From: Streptomyces sp. BHT-5-2
GTDB taxonomy: Bacteria > Actinomycetota > Actinomycetes > Streptomycetales > Streptomycetaceae
Direction of reading: 5' to 3'
Length of the DNA stretch: 64,000 nt
NCBI RefSeq assembly: GCF_019774615.1
Contig: NZ_CP081497.1
Location: 434,001 to 498,000 of the forward strand
The position numbers were made by a program, and so were the translations under genes. Shown here piece after piece: positions 43,990 to 52,405 of this stretch. Numbering within the stretch: position 1 is the first letter of the stretch; each line of letters starts with the position of its first letter. The notes beneath the pieces are model-generated. The model was not told where the DNA came from. It saw nothing but the letters and a program-made list of their open reading frames with translations, and searched no databases.

Positions 43990-45231
43990 ATGCTCCAGGA
44001 TCCCGCCGCCCCGCCGCTGCCGCACGCCGCCCCGGACGTGCCTCCCGCCGCGGCCCTCCGGCCGGCCTCCGGCGCCGCCCCCCGACCCGCCTCCGGCGTG
44101 GCGTTCGACTGGGTCGACACCGCCCGCGCCGAACGCCACCGGGCCGGCCTGGTCCGCGCCCTGCGGCCCCGGCCCGCCGACTCCCCGCTGCTGGATCTGG
44201 CCGGCAACGACTACCTCGGACTCGCCCGGCACCCCGAGGTGATCCGGGGCGCGGCCGAGGCCGCCGGCCGGTGGGGCGCCGGGGCCACCGGCTCCCGGCT
44301 GGTCACCGGCAGCACCGAACTCCACGCCCAACTGGAGCGCGAACTAGCCGAGTTCTGCGGCTTCGAGGCGGCGCTGGTGCTCTCCTCCGGATACACCGCC
44401 AACCTCGCCGCGGTCACCGCGCTCACCGCCGCCGGCACCCTGGTCGTCTCCGACGCCGGCAACCACGCCTCGCTCATCGACGGCTGCCGGCTCTCCCGGG
44501 CCCGCACCCAGGTGGTCCCGCACGCCGACCCGGAGGCCGTCCGCGGTGCGCTGGCCGCGCACGACGGGCGGGCGCTGACGGTCACCGACGCGGTCTTCTC
44601 GGTCGACGGCGACGCCGCGCCGCTGCCCGCGCTCGCCGACGCCTGCCGGACGCGCGACGCGGCCCTGCTGGTCGACGACGCGCACGGGCTGGGCGTGTTG
44701 GGCGAGGGGGGCCGCGGGGCGCTGCGGGCCGCCGGGCTGGCCGGGGACGCCGACGTGGTGGCGACGGTGACGCTCTCCAAGTCGCTCGGCGCCCAGGGCG
44801 GTGCGGTGCTCGGCCCGGCCCGGGTCGTCGAGCACCTGGTCAACACCGCCCGCTCGTTCATCTTCGACACCGGCCTGGCACCGGCCGCGGCCGGCGGTGC
44901 GCTCACCGCCCTGCGGCTGCTGCGCCGTGAGCCGCAGCGCCCCGCGCGGGTCCGGCAGGTGGCCCGGGAACTGCACGCCCGCCTCACCGCGGCGGGCCTG
45001 ACGGCGGTCCGCCCGGACGCCGCGGTGGTCTCGGTGCGCGCCCCCTCCCCGGAGGCGGCGGTCCGCTGGGCCGCGGACTGCCGGGCGGCCGGGCTCGCGG
45101 TCGGCTGCTTCCGTCCGCCGTCCGTGCCCGACGGCGTCTCCCGGCTGCGGCTCACCGCCCGCGCGGACCTGACGGACGCCCAGATCGCCACCGCAGCCGA
45201 CACGATCCTGGCGACCGCCCCGGTGGCCTGA
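43990..45231 (+). CDS. bioF: 8-amino-7-oxononanoate synthase
   Basis: 413 residues; alpha-oxoamine synthase that condenses pimeloyl-ACP/CoA with alanine. PLP motifs: LLDLAGNDYLGLARHPEV, GATGSRLVTGSTELHAQLE, LVDDAHGLGVLGEGGRGA and VTLSKSLGAQGGAVLG with the Schiff-base Lys. The N-terminus is extended by about 40 low-complexity Ala/Pro residues before FDWVDTARAERH. GAAGGACG precedes ATG 43990. It faces bioB divergently, giving a complete late pathway (F, A, D, B) at one locus. Confidence 0.95.
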   Translation: MLQDPAAPPLPHAAPDVPPAAALRPASGAAPRPASGVAFDWVDTARAERHRAGLVRALRPRPADSPLLDLAGNDYLGLARHPEVIRGAAEAAGRWGAGATGSRLVTGSTELHAQLERELAEFCGFEAALVLSSGYTANLAAVTALTAAGTLVVSDAGNHASLIDGCRLSRARTQVVPHADPEAVRGALAAHDGRALTVTDAVFSVDGDAAPLPALADACRTRDAALLVDDAHGLGVLGEGGRGALRAAGLAGDADVVATVTLSKSLGAQGGAVLGPARVVEHLVNTARSFIFDTGLAPAAAGGALTALRLLRREPQRPARVRQVARELHARLTAAGLTAVRPDAAVVSVRAPSPEAAVRWAADCRAAGLAVGCFRPPSVPDGVSRLRLTARADLTDAQIATAADTILATAPVA

Positions 45232-45502
45232 CGGCGCCGGCGGTGCCGCGCCCCCGCGGGCCGGCGCGCCGCCCCAGACGGCCCATACACCCCAAACACC
45301 GCCCGCCGCACCACAGTTCACCGCATCGGGCGAGAGAACGGCGCCAGAAGTCCGTATGTCTTGGGCGATGACCCACCGCACCGGCAGCATGGATGGCAGT
45401 CTGGCGCACAGTACACAACCGAGGCCGTCGGCAGCGCTCGGCCGGCATTCCCGGCTTCCCGGCGCCGCAGGCGCGCCTCGGTGGGAAAGGGACGGCGTCG
45501 TC

Positions 45503-45949
45503 ATGGCAGACCACCAGGAATCCACCCGCACTCTGCCGAGCTTCCCCGCCTCGGTGGCCGCCGCCCGCGGGCACGTCCGGGACGTCCTCGCCCAATGGGG
45601 CCTGCCACCCGGCTCGGCGGCCGCCGACGACCTCCTGCTGATCGTCTCCGAACTCGCCACCAACGCCGTCCAGCACACCCGCGGCCGTTCTCCGGCCTTC
45701 ACCGTCGCCCTCCGCCTCGACCGCGACGAACAGCTGTGCGTGGGCGTCACCGACGCGCATCCGCGCCCGCCGCTCCGGCTGCCCGCGGCCGTGCAGCAGG
45801 ACAACGGCCGGGGCCTGGTCATCATCCGCTCCCTGGCGGCCTCCCGTGGCGGCCGGCTCTGGGTCGAACCCGTCGCGACCGGCGGCAAGACGGTCTGGGT
45901 GACGGTGCCGTGGCCGGCCGCGGCACCGTGCCGGGCCGACGGCGGCTGA
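45503..45949 (+). CDS. RsbW/SpoIIAB-like ATP-binding (HATPase) regulatory protein
   Basis: 148 residues. The HATPase_c N-box is DLLLIVSELATNAVQHTRGR (about 47-66), the ATP-lid G box is QQDNGRGLVIIRSLA, and the end is GGKTVWVTVPWP. These Streptomyces proteins resemble anti-sigma-factor kinases. They bind ATP and control sigma factors or anti-anti-sigma partners; many act alone. ATG 45503 gives the family's normal length. The frame runs upstream to 45368 (MTHRTGSMDGS) without domain content. No sigma or anti-anti-sigma gene adjoins. Confidence 0.88.
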   Translation: MADHQESTRTLPSFPASVAAARGHVRDVLAQWGLPPGSAAADDLLLIVSELATNAVQHTRGRSPAFTVALRLDRDEQLCVGVTDAHPRPPLRLPAAVQQDNGRGLVIIRSLAASRGGRLWVEPVATGGKTVWVTVPWPAAAPCRADGG

Positions 45950-46041
45950 CCCGCCTTCCGCGCCGACGGCCGTCCGGTCGGCTCGACGGCGCCAACTGCC
46001 GGGTGCCGGTGGGTCGGTCGGGCCGTGTCCGCCCGCCCGGG

Positions 46042-46536
46042 TCAGAGCACCCGCCCGTACCAGACCGAGCTGCTCCAGATCCGCTCCAGGCGGACCACCG
46101 CGCCGGCCTTGGGGGCGTGCCAGATCCGGTCGTCGCCGGCGTAGATGCCGACGTGGTAAATGCCCTTGCCGGAGTGGAAGAAGACCAGGTCGCCGTCCTT
46201 GCGGGAGGCGCGCGAGACGTGCTCGGTGCGGCGGTACTGCTGTGCTGCGGTGCGCGGCAGGGCCCGTCCGGCGCGCCGGTAGGAGTAGCGGGTCAGCCCG
46301 GAGCAGTCGAAGCTGTCCGGGCCCTGGGCCCCCCACTTGTAGGGGGCGCCCTCCTTGGAGGCGGCGATCCGCAGGGCCTTGACGGGCACGGAGGCTAAGA
46401 CGACCTCCGCGGTCGTTCCTGGGGTCTCCGCGGCCACACCGGGGACCGCTGCGGGGCCGCCCAGGGTGACCAGGGTGAGGGCGGAGACGGTGCCGGCACG
46501 CGCCAGCAGATGCGGCATCTGCACGCGCATGGTCAT
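46042..46536 (-). CDS. Secreted NlpC/P60 cell-wall hydrolase
   Basis: 164 residues. The signal peptide is at about 1-40 (LARAGTVSALTLVTLGGPAA ending PGVAAETPG), followed directly by an NlpC/P60 domain: YKWGAQGPDSFDCSGLTRYS (catalytic Cys), KGIYHVGIYAGDDRIWHAPK (catalytic His). It cleaves D-gamma-Glu-diamino acid bonds in peptidoglycan outside the cell. There is no SH3 or LysM domain. ATG 46536 follows AAGGG. A Crp-type site lies about 145 bp upstream, suggesting expression at germination or growth onset. Confidence 0.92.
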   Translation of the reverse strand: MTMRVQMPHLLARAGTVSALTLVTLGGPAAVPGVAAETPGTTAEVVLASVPVKALRIAASKEGAPYKWGAQGPDSFDCSGLTRYSYRRAGRALPRTAAQQYRRTEHVSRASRKDGDLVFFHSGKGIYHVGIYAGDDRIWHAPKAGAVVRLERIWSSSVWYGRVL

Positions 46537-46681
46537 GCGCAACAACCCTTCGTCAGCCGGTGATCCGGACGACGGCGGGATCAGCTGTCCGTCCGGACCG
46601 CCCCGTCGCTGTGGCGGGGGCTTGTCGTCGAAGGGATCGTCACGCACCGCCCGCCCGATTTCCGAGCTGAAATTGCTGTGT

Positions 46682-46695
46682 GTGACATTGGTCAC
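46682..46695. promoter_or_regulatory. Crp-type site upstream of the NlpC/P60 gene
   Basis: GTGACATTGGTCAC fits the Streptomyces Crp pattern GTG-N6-GNCAC on both strands. It is a perfect 5-4-5 inverted repeat, 146 bp before the coding start. Confidence 0.65.
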
Positions 46696-46953
46696 GCTTG
46701 CGCTGTTCAGGTGGATTTGCGGCGTACGGGGCGGAATCGGCGGTGAGGGCGGGGCCGGGACCAGCGCCGAAACCCGGGGGATCCGGGAAATGTCCGTGAC
46801 CCGCGCAATTCCTCGCCCTCCCGGTACCGCCGCGCACGCTACGCCGTCTGTGCACGCCGGAGCCGTACGTGTCCCGGCCGCGCGGGGCGCCGGATCGGCA
46901 ACACGCCCCGCGCCGGGGCCCGTACGGCTCCGCGGACGCCTCGCGGCGGCGGG

Positions 46954-47271
46954 TCAGACGCCCGGCCGGGCGCCGTCCTGCGGTGGCACGGTCACCCGCC
47001 GCGCCCGGCGCTCACCGTCCAGCACCCGCAGGGCCCGGCCCAGGGTCGCGGTGTGGAGTTCGCTCTCCCCGCGCTGGTGCATCAGGGTCAGCGCCTCCCG
47101 CAGCTCGGCGGCCTTGCTTACCAGTGCCTGGGCCGCGCGCAGGCTGCTGTACGTACCGGTGCCGCGGGCCGGGTTGATCCGGCCCAGCAGGTCGACGATC
47201 TCCAGATAGCTGTCGATCAACTGTCCCTCGGCGCGGGTCAGGGCGGGCAGCGGCGGCAGTTCGGGCACCAT
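46954..47271 (-). CDS. Hypothetical protein co-transcribed with clpP
   Basis: 105 residues beginning VPELPPLPALTRAEGQLIDS. It is helical and soluble: LIDSYLEIVDLLGRINPARG and AQALVSKAAELREALTLMHQ. I do not recognise the family. It starts 6 bp after the clpP stop, so it is almost certainly translated from the same mRNA and might be an adaptor or inhibitor of this ClpP paralogue. That role is speculative. Confidence 0.75.
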   Translation of the reverse strand: MVPELPPLPALTRAEGQLIDSYLEIVDLLGRINPARGTGTYSSLRAAQALVSKAAELREALTLMHQRGESELHTATLGRALRVLDGERRARRVTVPPQDGARPGV

Positions 47272-47277
47272 CGCGGG

Positions 47278-47913
47278 TCACTGCCCCGCGGACTGGAGGG
47301 CGGAGCGCTTCCGGCCGAGGGTCGGGCCGTCGATCAGGCCGTACTCCTGGGCGGCGGCCACGTCGAAGAAGGTGTCCCGCTCGATGTCCGCGGCGATCCG
47401 CTCCCGGGGCTGCCCGGTGTGCTCGGCGAGCATCTCCTCCAGCTTGGCGCGGGTGCGCAGCAGCTCCTCGGCCTGGATCTGCAGGTCGCTGGTCTGGCCC
47501 TGGGCGGTTTCGCCGAAGGCGGGCTGATGGATCATCACCCGCGCGTGCGGGAGCGCCAGGCGCTTGCCGGGGGTGCCGGCGGCCAGCAGGACCGCGGCCG
47601 CCGACGCCGCCCGGCCCAGGCAGACGGTCTCCACGTCGCAGGTGACGAAGCGCATCGTGTCGTAGATCGCGCACATCGCGGTGAACGAGCCGCCGGGGGA
47701 GTTGATGTAGAGCGAGATGTCCTGGCCCGGCGCGGCGTGTTCGAGGTGGACGAACTGCGCCATCACGTCGTTGGCGGAGGCGTCGTCGATGGCCGTGCCC
47801 AGGAAGACGATCCGTTCGCTGAGCAGCTTGGAGTACGGGTCCAGGGTCCGGCTCCCGTAGCTGGTGTGCTCGGTGAACTCCGGCAGGACGTAGCGAGCCG
47901 ACGGCGGCAGCAT
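47278..47913 (-). CDS. clpP: ATP-dependent Clp protease proteolytic subunit (ClpP paralogue)
   Basis: 211 residues; serine protease barrel that works with ClpX or ClpC. The catalytic Ser is in CLGRAASAAAVLLAAG, His in ARVMIHQPAFGE and Asp in IERDTFFDVAAAQEYGL. ISLYINSPGGSFTAMCAIYD is the substrate-channel strand. GRAAS replaces the usual G(M/Q)AAS and the N-terminal loop differs from housekeeping ClpP1/P2, so it is an accessory paralogue. It is divergent from a Phd/YefM gene across 58 bp containing a palindrome, implying control by that protein. Confidence 0.93.
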   Translation of the reverse strand: MLPPSARYVLPEFTEHTSYGSRTLDPYSKLLSERIVFLGTAIDDASANDVMAQFVHLEHAAPGQDISLYINSPGGSFTAMCAIYDTMRFVTCDVETVCLGRAASAAAVLLAAGTPGKRLALPHARVMIHQPAFGETAQGQTSDLQIQAEELLRTRAKLEEMLAEHTGQPRERIAADIERDTFFDVAAAQEYGLIDGPTLGRKRSALQSAGQ

Positions 47914-47937
47914 GACTGCTCCCTTCCTCTGTAAAAA

Positions 47938-47954
47938 ATGTACAGGACGTACAT
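47938..47954. promoter_or_regulatory. Palindromic operator between clpP and the Phd/YefM gene
   Basis: ATGTAC (47938-47943) and GTACAT (47949-47954), a perfect 6-5-6 inverted repeat, is centred in the 58-bp divergent gap. YefM/Phd proteins bind TGTACA-core palindromes, so the antitoxin-like product is the obvious candidate ligand. Confidence 0.75.
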
Positions 47955-47971
47955 CCCGTTAGAATGGAAGC

Positions 47972-48286
47972 ATGGCCTACGAAATTCCGGTGACGCAAGC
48001 CCGGGCCGAGCTCGCGGATCTGATCAACCGCGTCGTCTACGGCGGCGAGCGGGTGGTCGTGACGCGCCACGGCAAGCCCCTGGTGGCGCTGGTGTCCGCC
48101 GCTGACCTGGAACGACTTGAGGAACTGGGGCGGCAGGAGGCGGTCGAGGAGCAGCCCGAGGTGATCAGCACGGTCTCGTCCGTGCGGTCGCTGTCGTCCG
48201 CTCCCGGTGAACAGCAGCGCTTCGGCATCGCGGCACAACACCGCGACCCGGCCGCCGGGGATCGGCGACCGGGTCGGGGGAAGTGA
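47972..48286 (+). CDS. Phd/YefM-family antitoxin-like protein, no toxin partner
   Basis: 104 residues. The N-terminal Phd/YefM DNA-binding domain is AYEIPVTQARAELADLINRV, VYGGERVVVTRHGKPLVALV and SAADLERLEELGRQ (about 1-62). The C-terminal half, Ser/Gln/Arg rich, is where antitoxins usually hold the toxin. No RelE/YoeB/Doc gene follows; the next gene is a secreted aminopeptidase on the other strand. It is divergent from clpP and shares a TGTACA-type palindrome with it, so it may act purely as a repressor. Confidence 0.88.
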   Translation: MAYEIPVTQARAELADLINRVVYGGERVVVTRHGKPLVALVSAADLERLEELGRQEAVEEQPEVISTVSSVRSLSSAPGEQQRFGIAAQHRDPAAGDRRPGRGK

Positions 48287-48337
48287 CCGCTAAGCGGCCG
48301 GCGGCCGCGCGGGGCGGCGGCCGTCGGCGCGCGGGGG

Positions 48338-49285
48338 TCAGGAGGTGAGCTGCCAGACGGCGTTGGCGATCGCGTCGGTGTGGTTGTGCAGCGCGGTGTC
48401 GTCGATGTTCTTGGACGTGTCGCAGGAGCGGTGGTAGCAGGCGTCGAACGCCTTGCCCGCGGTGCCGCCCCAGTTCTTCGCCTGGGCGGCGGTCTTGATG
48501 TAGTCGGCGCCGGAGAAGAGTCCGCCGACCGGGATGCCGGCGTTTTGGAACGAGGCGTGGTCGGAGCGGCCCTCGCCCTCGGTGTCCCATTCGGTGGCGA
48601 TCTTCTTGGTGGCGAACCAGTCGGTGAAGACCTTCGCCAGCTTGTCGTCGTAGTGGTAGACGAAGTAGCCGGGGTTCGGCGAGCCGATCATGTCGAAGTT
48701 CAGGTACGCGGAGATCTTCGACTTGTCGGCGCCGAGGTTGTCTACGTAGTGCTGGGAGCCGACCATGCCGTCCTCCTCGTCGCCCCACCAGCCGAACCGC
48801 AGGTGCTTGGCGGGCTTGAGGTGCTCCCGGGAGACGGCCAGCGCGACCTCCAGGATGCCGGCCGAGCCGGAGCCGTCGTCGTTGATGCCCGGGCCGGCGT
48901 CGACCGAGTCCAGGTGCGAGCCGACCATCACCGTCGAGTCCTCGGCGCCGCCCGGCCAGTCGGCGATCAGGTTGTAGCCCTTGGCGCCGCCGCTGGTGAA
49001 CTCCTGCAGCGTGGTCTTGAAGCCGGCCGCGTCCAGCTTGCCCTTGATGTAGTCGACCGACGCCCGGTAACCGGCCTGCCCGTGGGCGCGGTTGCCGCCG
49101 TTGGCGTCGGCTATGGACTGCAGCTGGTCGAGGTGGGCCTTGATGCCGGCCACCGGGATGTCCGGCGCGCCCTGGGTCTCGGGGACGGTGGCCCGGGCGA
49201 TCGTCGCGGTGCCCAGCAGGGCGGCGACGGCGGTGCAGGTGCCGGCGGCGAGTGCCGCCCGGCGAATACGGGAAGTGCGAGTCAC
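48338..49285 (-). CDS. Secreted M28 aminopeptidase (S. griseus aminopeptidase type)
   Basis: 315 residues. The signal peptide is at about 5-33 (RIRRAALAAGTCTAVAALLG, ending ARATVPETQG). Zinc ligands: SHLDSVDAGPGINDDGSGSA (His, Asp), GDEEDGMVGSQ (Glu base and ligand), LNFDMIGSPNPGYFVYHYDD (Asp) and ALHNHTDAIAN (His). CYHRSCDTSKN may hold the disulfide. It removes hydrophobic N-terminal residues from extracellular peptides. GTG 49285 is chosen for the signal peptide; the frame extends to ATG 49345 without a ribosome site. Confidence 0.92.
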   Translation of the reverse strand: MTRTSRIRRAALAAGTCTAVAALLGTATIARATVPETQGAPDIPVAGIKAHLDQLQSIADANGGNRAHGQAGYRASVDYIKGKLDAAGFKTTLQEFTSGGAKGYNLIADWPGGAEDSTVMVGSHLDSVDAGPGINDDGSGSAGILEVALAVSREHLKPAKHLRFGWWGDEEDGMVGSQHYVDNLGADKSKISAYLNFDMIGSPNPGYFVYHYDDKLAKVFTDWFATKKIATEWDTEGEGRSDHASFQNAGIPVGGLFSGADYIKTAAQAKNWGGTAGKAFDACYHRSCDTSKNIDDTALHNHTDAIANAVWQLTS

Positions 49286-49819
49286 GGAGGGCTCCGATGC
49301 TGTTGTGGGGGGTGTGAAGCGCAGCGGAATTATTGACGCGTGCATGAGGATTACGACCGCGTTTGAAATCCGTCAAGAGCGGTTACCGGACACCCGCGTT
49401 CGCGCACCGGAACGGATGCCTGTTTTGTTCGTGTAATTCCGGTTGATTACGCGGCGCCGTGCTCGCCTTCCGTATTTCGGAAAGGTGTTGGGGATGTGGA
49501 ATTCGCCACCCGGAATCCGTGCAACCTTCGGCCCGCGGGAGGGGAAGGGTGTCGTCGTGGTCGCGGCCGTCGGGAGGTATTGCCTGGTGATTTCGGGGGT
49601 GTTACGTCAGGCGCAGCAAGGGCCGCGAAATGCGTCGCCCGCTGTAACAGCGTCGAAATCTCGCCCAACTACTCTTCCGCGATGAGGAAGTTGATGGTCA
49701 ACTACTGAAAGTCGGTTTGCTTCGCCTTTAATCACTGTGTGGTACATCTAACGTGACGGGTGTGACCATGCCTGTGACCTGGGCAAATGCGCCCGGGTGA
49801 AACCTGTGAGGTGGAACGT
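49286..49819. other. Aminopeptidase/urease divergent regulatory region
   Basis: 534 bp, clearly more AT-rich than the surroundings, with no supported gene. It holds a GlnR-like site at 49644-49659. A looser GTAAT/ATTAC inverted repeat at 49433-49450 reads on the minus strand as GTAAT, 6 bases, GAATT. It should contain promoters for both flanking genes. Confidence 0.55.
49644..49659 (+). promoter_or_regulatory. GlnR-type box upstream of urease
   Basis: GTAAC-AGCGTC-GAAAT fits the actinobacterial GlnR half-operator gTnAC-N6-GaAAc except the last base. It lies 161 bp before ureA. GlnR control of urease under nitrogen limitation is established in Streptomyces. Confidence 0.6.
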
Positions 49820-50122
<303 letters not shown>

Positions 50123-50139
50123 CCACGGGAGAGCCGAAC

Positions 50140-50541
50140 ATGATCCCGGGACAGATCCTCTACGCCGACGAGCCGGTGCGCCTCAACGATGGCCTCCCCC
50201 TCACGCGCATGACCGTCCTCAACTCCGCCGACCGCCCCGTCCAGGTCGGCTCCCACTACCACTTCGCCGAGGCCAACCCCGGCCTCGACTTCGACCGCGC
50301 GGCCGCGCACGGCAAGCGGCTCAACGTCGCGGCCGGCTCCGCCGTGCGCTTCGAACCCGGCATCCCCACCGAGGTCGAGCTGGTCCCCATCGGGGGCAAG
50401 CGGATCGTCGCCGGCCTGCGCGGCCGGACCGGTGGCGCCCTCGACGTGAGCGACGCACTTGAGGCCACCGGGCCCCAGCCGTGGAACGACCTGCACCGTC
50501 GCCCGGCGGGCGAGGAAGGAAACGGAGCCCAAGGTGCCTGA
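50140..50541 (+). CDS. ureB: Urease beta subunit
   Basis: 133 residues. Begins MIPGQILYADEPVRLN, with VGSHYHFAEANPGLDFDRAA, GKRLNVAAGSAVRFEPG and VELVPIGGKRIVAGLRG, all standard for UreB. The C-terminal tail of about 25 residues after the core is hydrophilic. Its stop overlaps the ureC GTG start by 8 bp, so beta and alpha subunits are coupled. Confidence 0.97.
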   Translation: MIPGQILYADEPVRLNDGLPLTRMTVLNSADRPVQVGSHYHFAEANPGLDFDRAAAHGKRLNVAAGSAVRFEPGIPTEVELVPIGGKRIVAGLRGRTGGALDVSDALEATGPQPWNDLHRRPAGEEGNGAQGA

Positions 50542-52255
50542 ACTGTCCCGCCAGGAGTACGCCGACCTCTTCGGCCCGACGGCCGGCGACCGCATCCGGC
50601 TCGCCGACACCGACCTGGTCATCGAGATCTCCGAGGACCGCTCCGGCGGCCCCGGCCTGGCCGGCGACGAAGCGGTCTTCGGTGGCGGCAAGGTGATCCG
50701 CGAGTCGATGGGCCAGTCCCGCGTCACCCGCGCCGAGGGCGCCCCGGACACCGTGATCACCGGTGCTGTGGTCCTCGACCACTGGGGCATCGTCAAGGCC
50801 GACGTCGGCATCCGCGACGGCCGGATCACCGCCCTGGGCAAGGCCGGCAACCCCGACACCATGGACGGTGTCCACCCCGACCTGGTGATCGGCCCGGAGA
50901 CCGAGGTCATCGCGGGCAACGGCAAGATCCTCACCGCCGGCGGCATCGACACCCACGTCCACTTCATCTGCCCCCAGCAGGCGGACGAGGCGCTGGCCGC
51001 GGGCATCACCACCATGATCGGCGGCGGCACCGGCCCCGCCGAGGGCAGCAAGGCCACCACCATCACCCCCGGCGCCTGGCACGTCGCCCGGCTCTTCGAG
51101 TCGATGGACAACCTGCCGGTCAACGTCGGCCTGCTCGGCAAGGGCAACACCATGTCCCTGCCGTCGATGCGCGACCAGCTCCGGGCCGGCATCCTCGGCT
51201 TCAAGATCCACGAGGACTGGGGCGCCACCCCCGCCGTCCTCGACGCCTGCCTGTCCGTGTGCGAGGAGAGCGGCGCCCAGCTCGCCATACACACCGACAC
51301 CCTCAACGAGGCCGGGTTCCTCGCCGACACCATCGCCGCCATCGCCGGCCGCTCCATCCACGCCTTCCACGTCGAGGGCGCCGGCGGCGGCCACGCCCCC
51401 GACATGATCGCGATGGTCTCCGAGCCCAACGTGCTCCCCGCGTCCACCAACCCCACGCGGCCGCACACCGTCAACACCGTCGAGGAACACCTCGACATGC
51501 TGATGGTCTGTCACCACCTCAACCCCGCCGTCCCGGAGGACCTGGCCTTCGCCGAGTCCCGGATCCGGCCCTCCACCATCGCCGCCGAGGACATCCTGCA
51601 CGACCTCGGCGCCATCTCGATCATGTCCTCCGACGCCCAGGCCATGGGCCGGATCGGCGAGGTCGTGCTGCGCACCTGGCAGACCGCGCACGTCATGAAG
51701 CGCCGCCGGGGCGCCCTGGCCGGCGACGGCCGCGCGGACAACCACCGCGCCCGCCGCTATGTCGCGAAGTACACCATCAACGCGGCCCTCGCCCAGGGCA
51801 TCGACCACCTCGTCGGCTCGGTCGAGAGCGGCAAGCTGGCCGACCTCGTCCTGTGGGACCCGGCGTTCTTCGGCGTCAAGCCGCAACTGGTCATCAAGGG
51901 CGGCCAGATCGCCTACGCGCAGATGGGCGACGCCAACGCGTCCATCCCCACCCCGCAGCCGGTCCTGCCCCGCCCGATGTTCGGCGCCTTCGGCAAGGCC
52001 CCGGGCAGCAACTCGGTCAACTTCGTCTCCCAACAGGCCCTGGAGGACAACCTCCCCGAGCGCCTCCCACTGGCGAAGTCCTTCGAGGCCATCCGGTCCA
52101 CCCGCGGCGTCAAGAAGGCCGACATGCGCAACAACGACGCCCTGCCGCGCGTCCATGTCGACCCCGACACCTTCACGGTGACCATCGACGGCGAGGTGGT
52201 CGAACCCGCCCCCGCCGCCGAACTTCCCATGGCCCAGCGGTACTTCCTCTTCTGA
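50534..52255 (+). CDS. ureC: Urease alpha subunit (catalytic)
   Basis: 573 residues. Nickel-centre residues are all visible: GIDTHVHFICPQQ (two His), LGFKIHEDWG (carbamylated Lys about 224), AIHTDTLNE and HAFHVEGAGGGHAPD (His), mobile flap MVCHHLNP with the catalytic His, and MSSDAQAMGR (Asp). GTG 50534 begins VPELSRQEYADLFGPT. Length is normal, so the enzyme should be functional if nickel is loaded by UreF, UreG and UreD encoded downstream. Confidence 0.98.
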   Translation: MPELSRQEYADLFGPTAGDRIRLADTDLVIEISEDRSGGPGLAGDEAVFGGGKVIRESMGQSRVTRAEGAPDTVITGAVVLDHWGIVKADVGIRDGRITALGKAGNPDTMDGVHPDLVIGPETEVIAGNGKILTAGGIDTHVHFICPQQADEALAAGITTMIGGGTGPAEGSKATTITPGAWHVARLFESMDNLPVNVGLLGKGNTMSLPSMRDQLRAGILGFKIHEDWGATPAVLDACLSVCEESGAQLAIHTDTLNEAGFLADTIAAIAGRSIHAFHVEGAGGGHAPDMIAMVSEPNVLPASTNPTRPHTVNTVEEHLDMLMVCHHLNPAVPEDLAFAESRIRPSTIAAEDILHDLGAISIMSSDAQAMGRIGEVVLRTWQTAHVMKRRRGALAGDGRADNHRARRYVAKYTINAALAQGIDHLVGSVESGKLADLVLWDPAFFGVKPQLVIKGGQIAYAQMGDANASIPTPQPVLPRPMFGAFGKAPGSNSVNFVSQQALEDNLPERLPLAKSFEAIRSTRGVKKADMRNNDALPRVHVDPDTFTVTIDGEVVEPAPAAELPMAQRYFLF

Positions 52256-52297
52256 CGTACCGTCCGTGCCGTCACCGAACGATCCGGAGCACCATCG

Positions 52298-52405
52298 ATG
52301 AGCGGGCGTAGCGAGCGAGCCATTCAAAGGTGCGCGCTGAGCGAATGCGAACCGAGCGAAGCGTGGGGGCGCCCCCGGTCGAAGACTGGGGGCGGGTCGG
52401 CATGA
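52298..52405 (+). CDS. 35-codon mini-ORF bridging ureC and ureF
   Basis: ATG 52298 lies 8 nt after a GGAG (52286-52289) and opens MSGRSERAIQRCALSECEPS, then EAWGRPRSKTGGGSA. It stops at TGA 52403-52405, overlapping the ureF ATG at 52402 as ATGA. The sequence CCGGAGCACCAT followed later by ATGAGTCGC suggests that a roughly 100-bp insertion separated the original ureF ribosome site from its start. The mini-ORF would keep ureF translation coupled. The peptide itself is probably not functional. Confidence 0.5.
   Translation: MSGRSERAIQRCALSECEPSEAWGRPRSKTGGGSA
52364..52394. repeat. Miniature palindromic element before ureF
   Basis: GGGGGC then CCCCCGGTC (52372-52380), loop GAA, and GACTGGGGG (52384-52392). 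It is the same G5-C5-hairpin-G5 design as the phoD and GNAT copies, 10 bp upstream of the ureF start. Confidence 0.65.

Noticed and set aside
46540..46860. A possible ydaO/c-di-AMP riboswitch in the NlpC/P60 leader
   Set aside because: Such riboswitches precede some Streptomyces wall hydrolases, but I could not find the conserved core in this leader.
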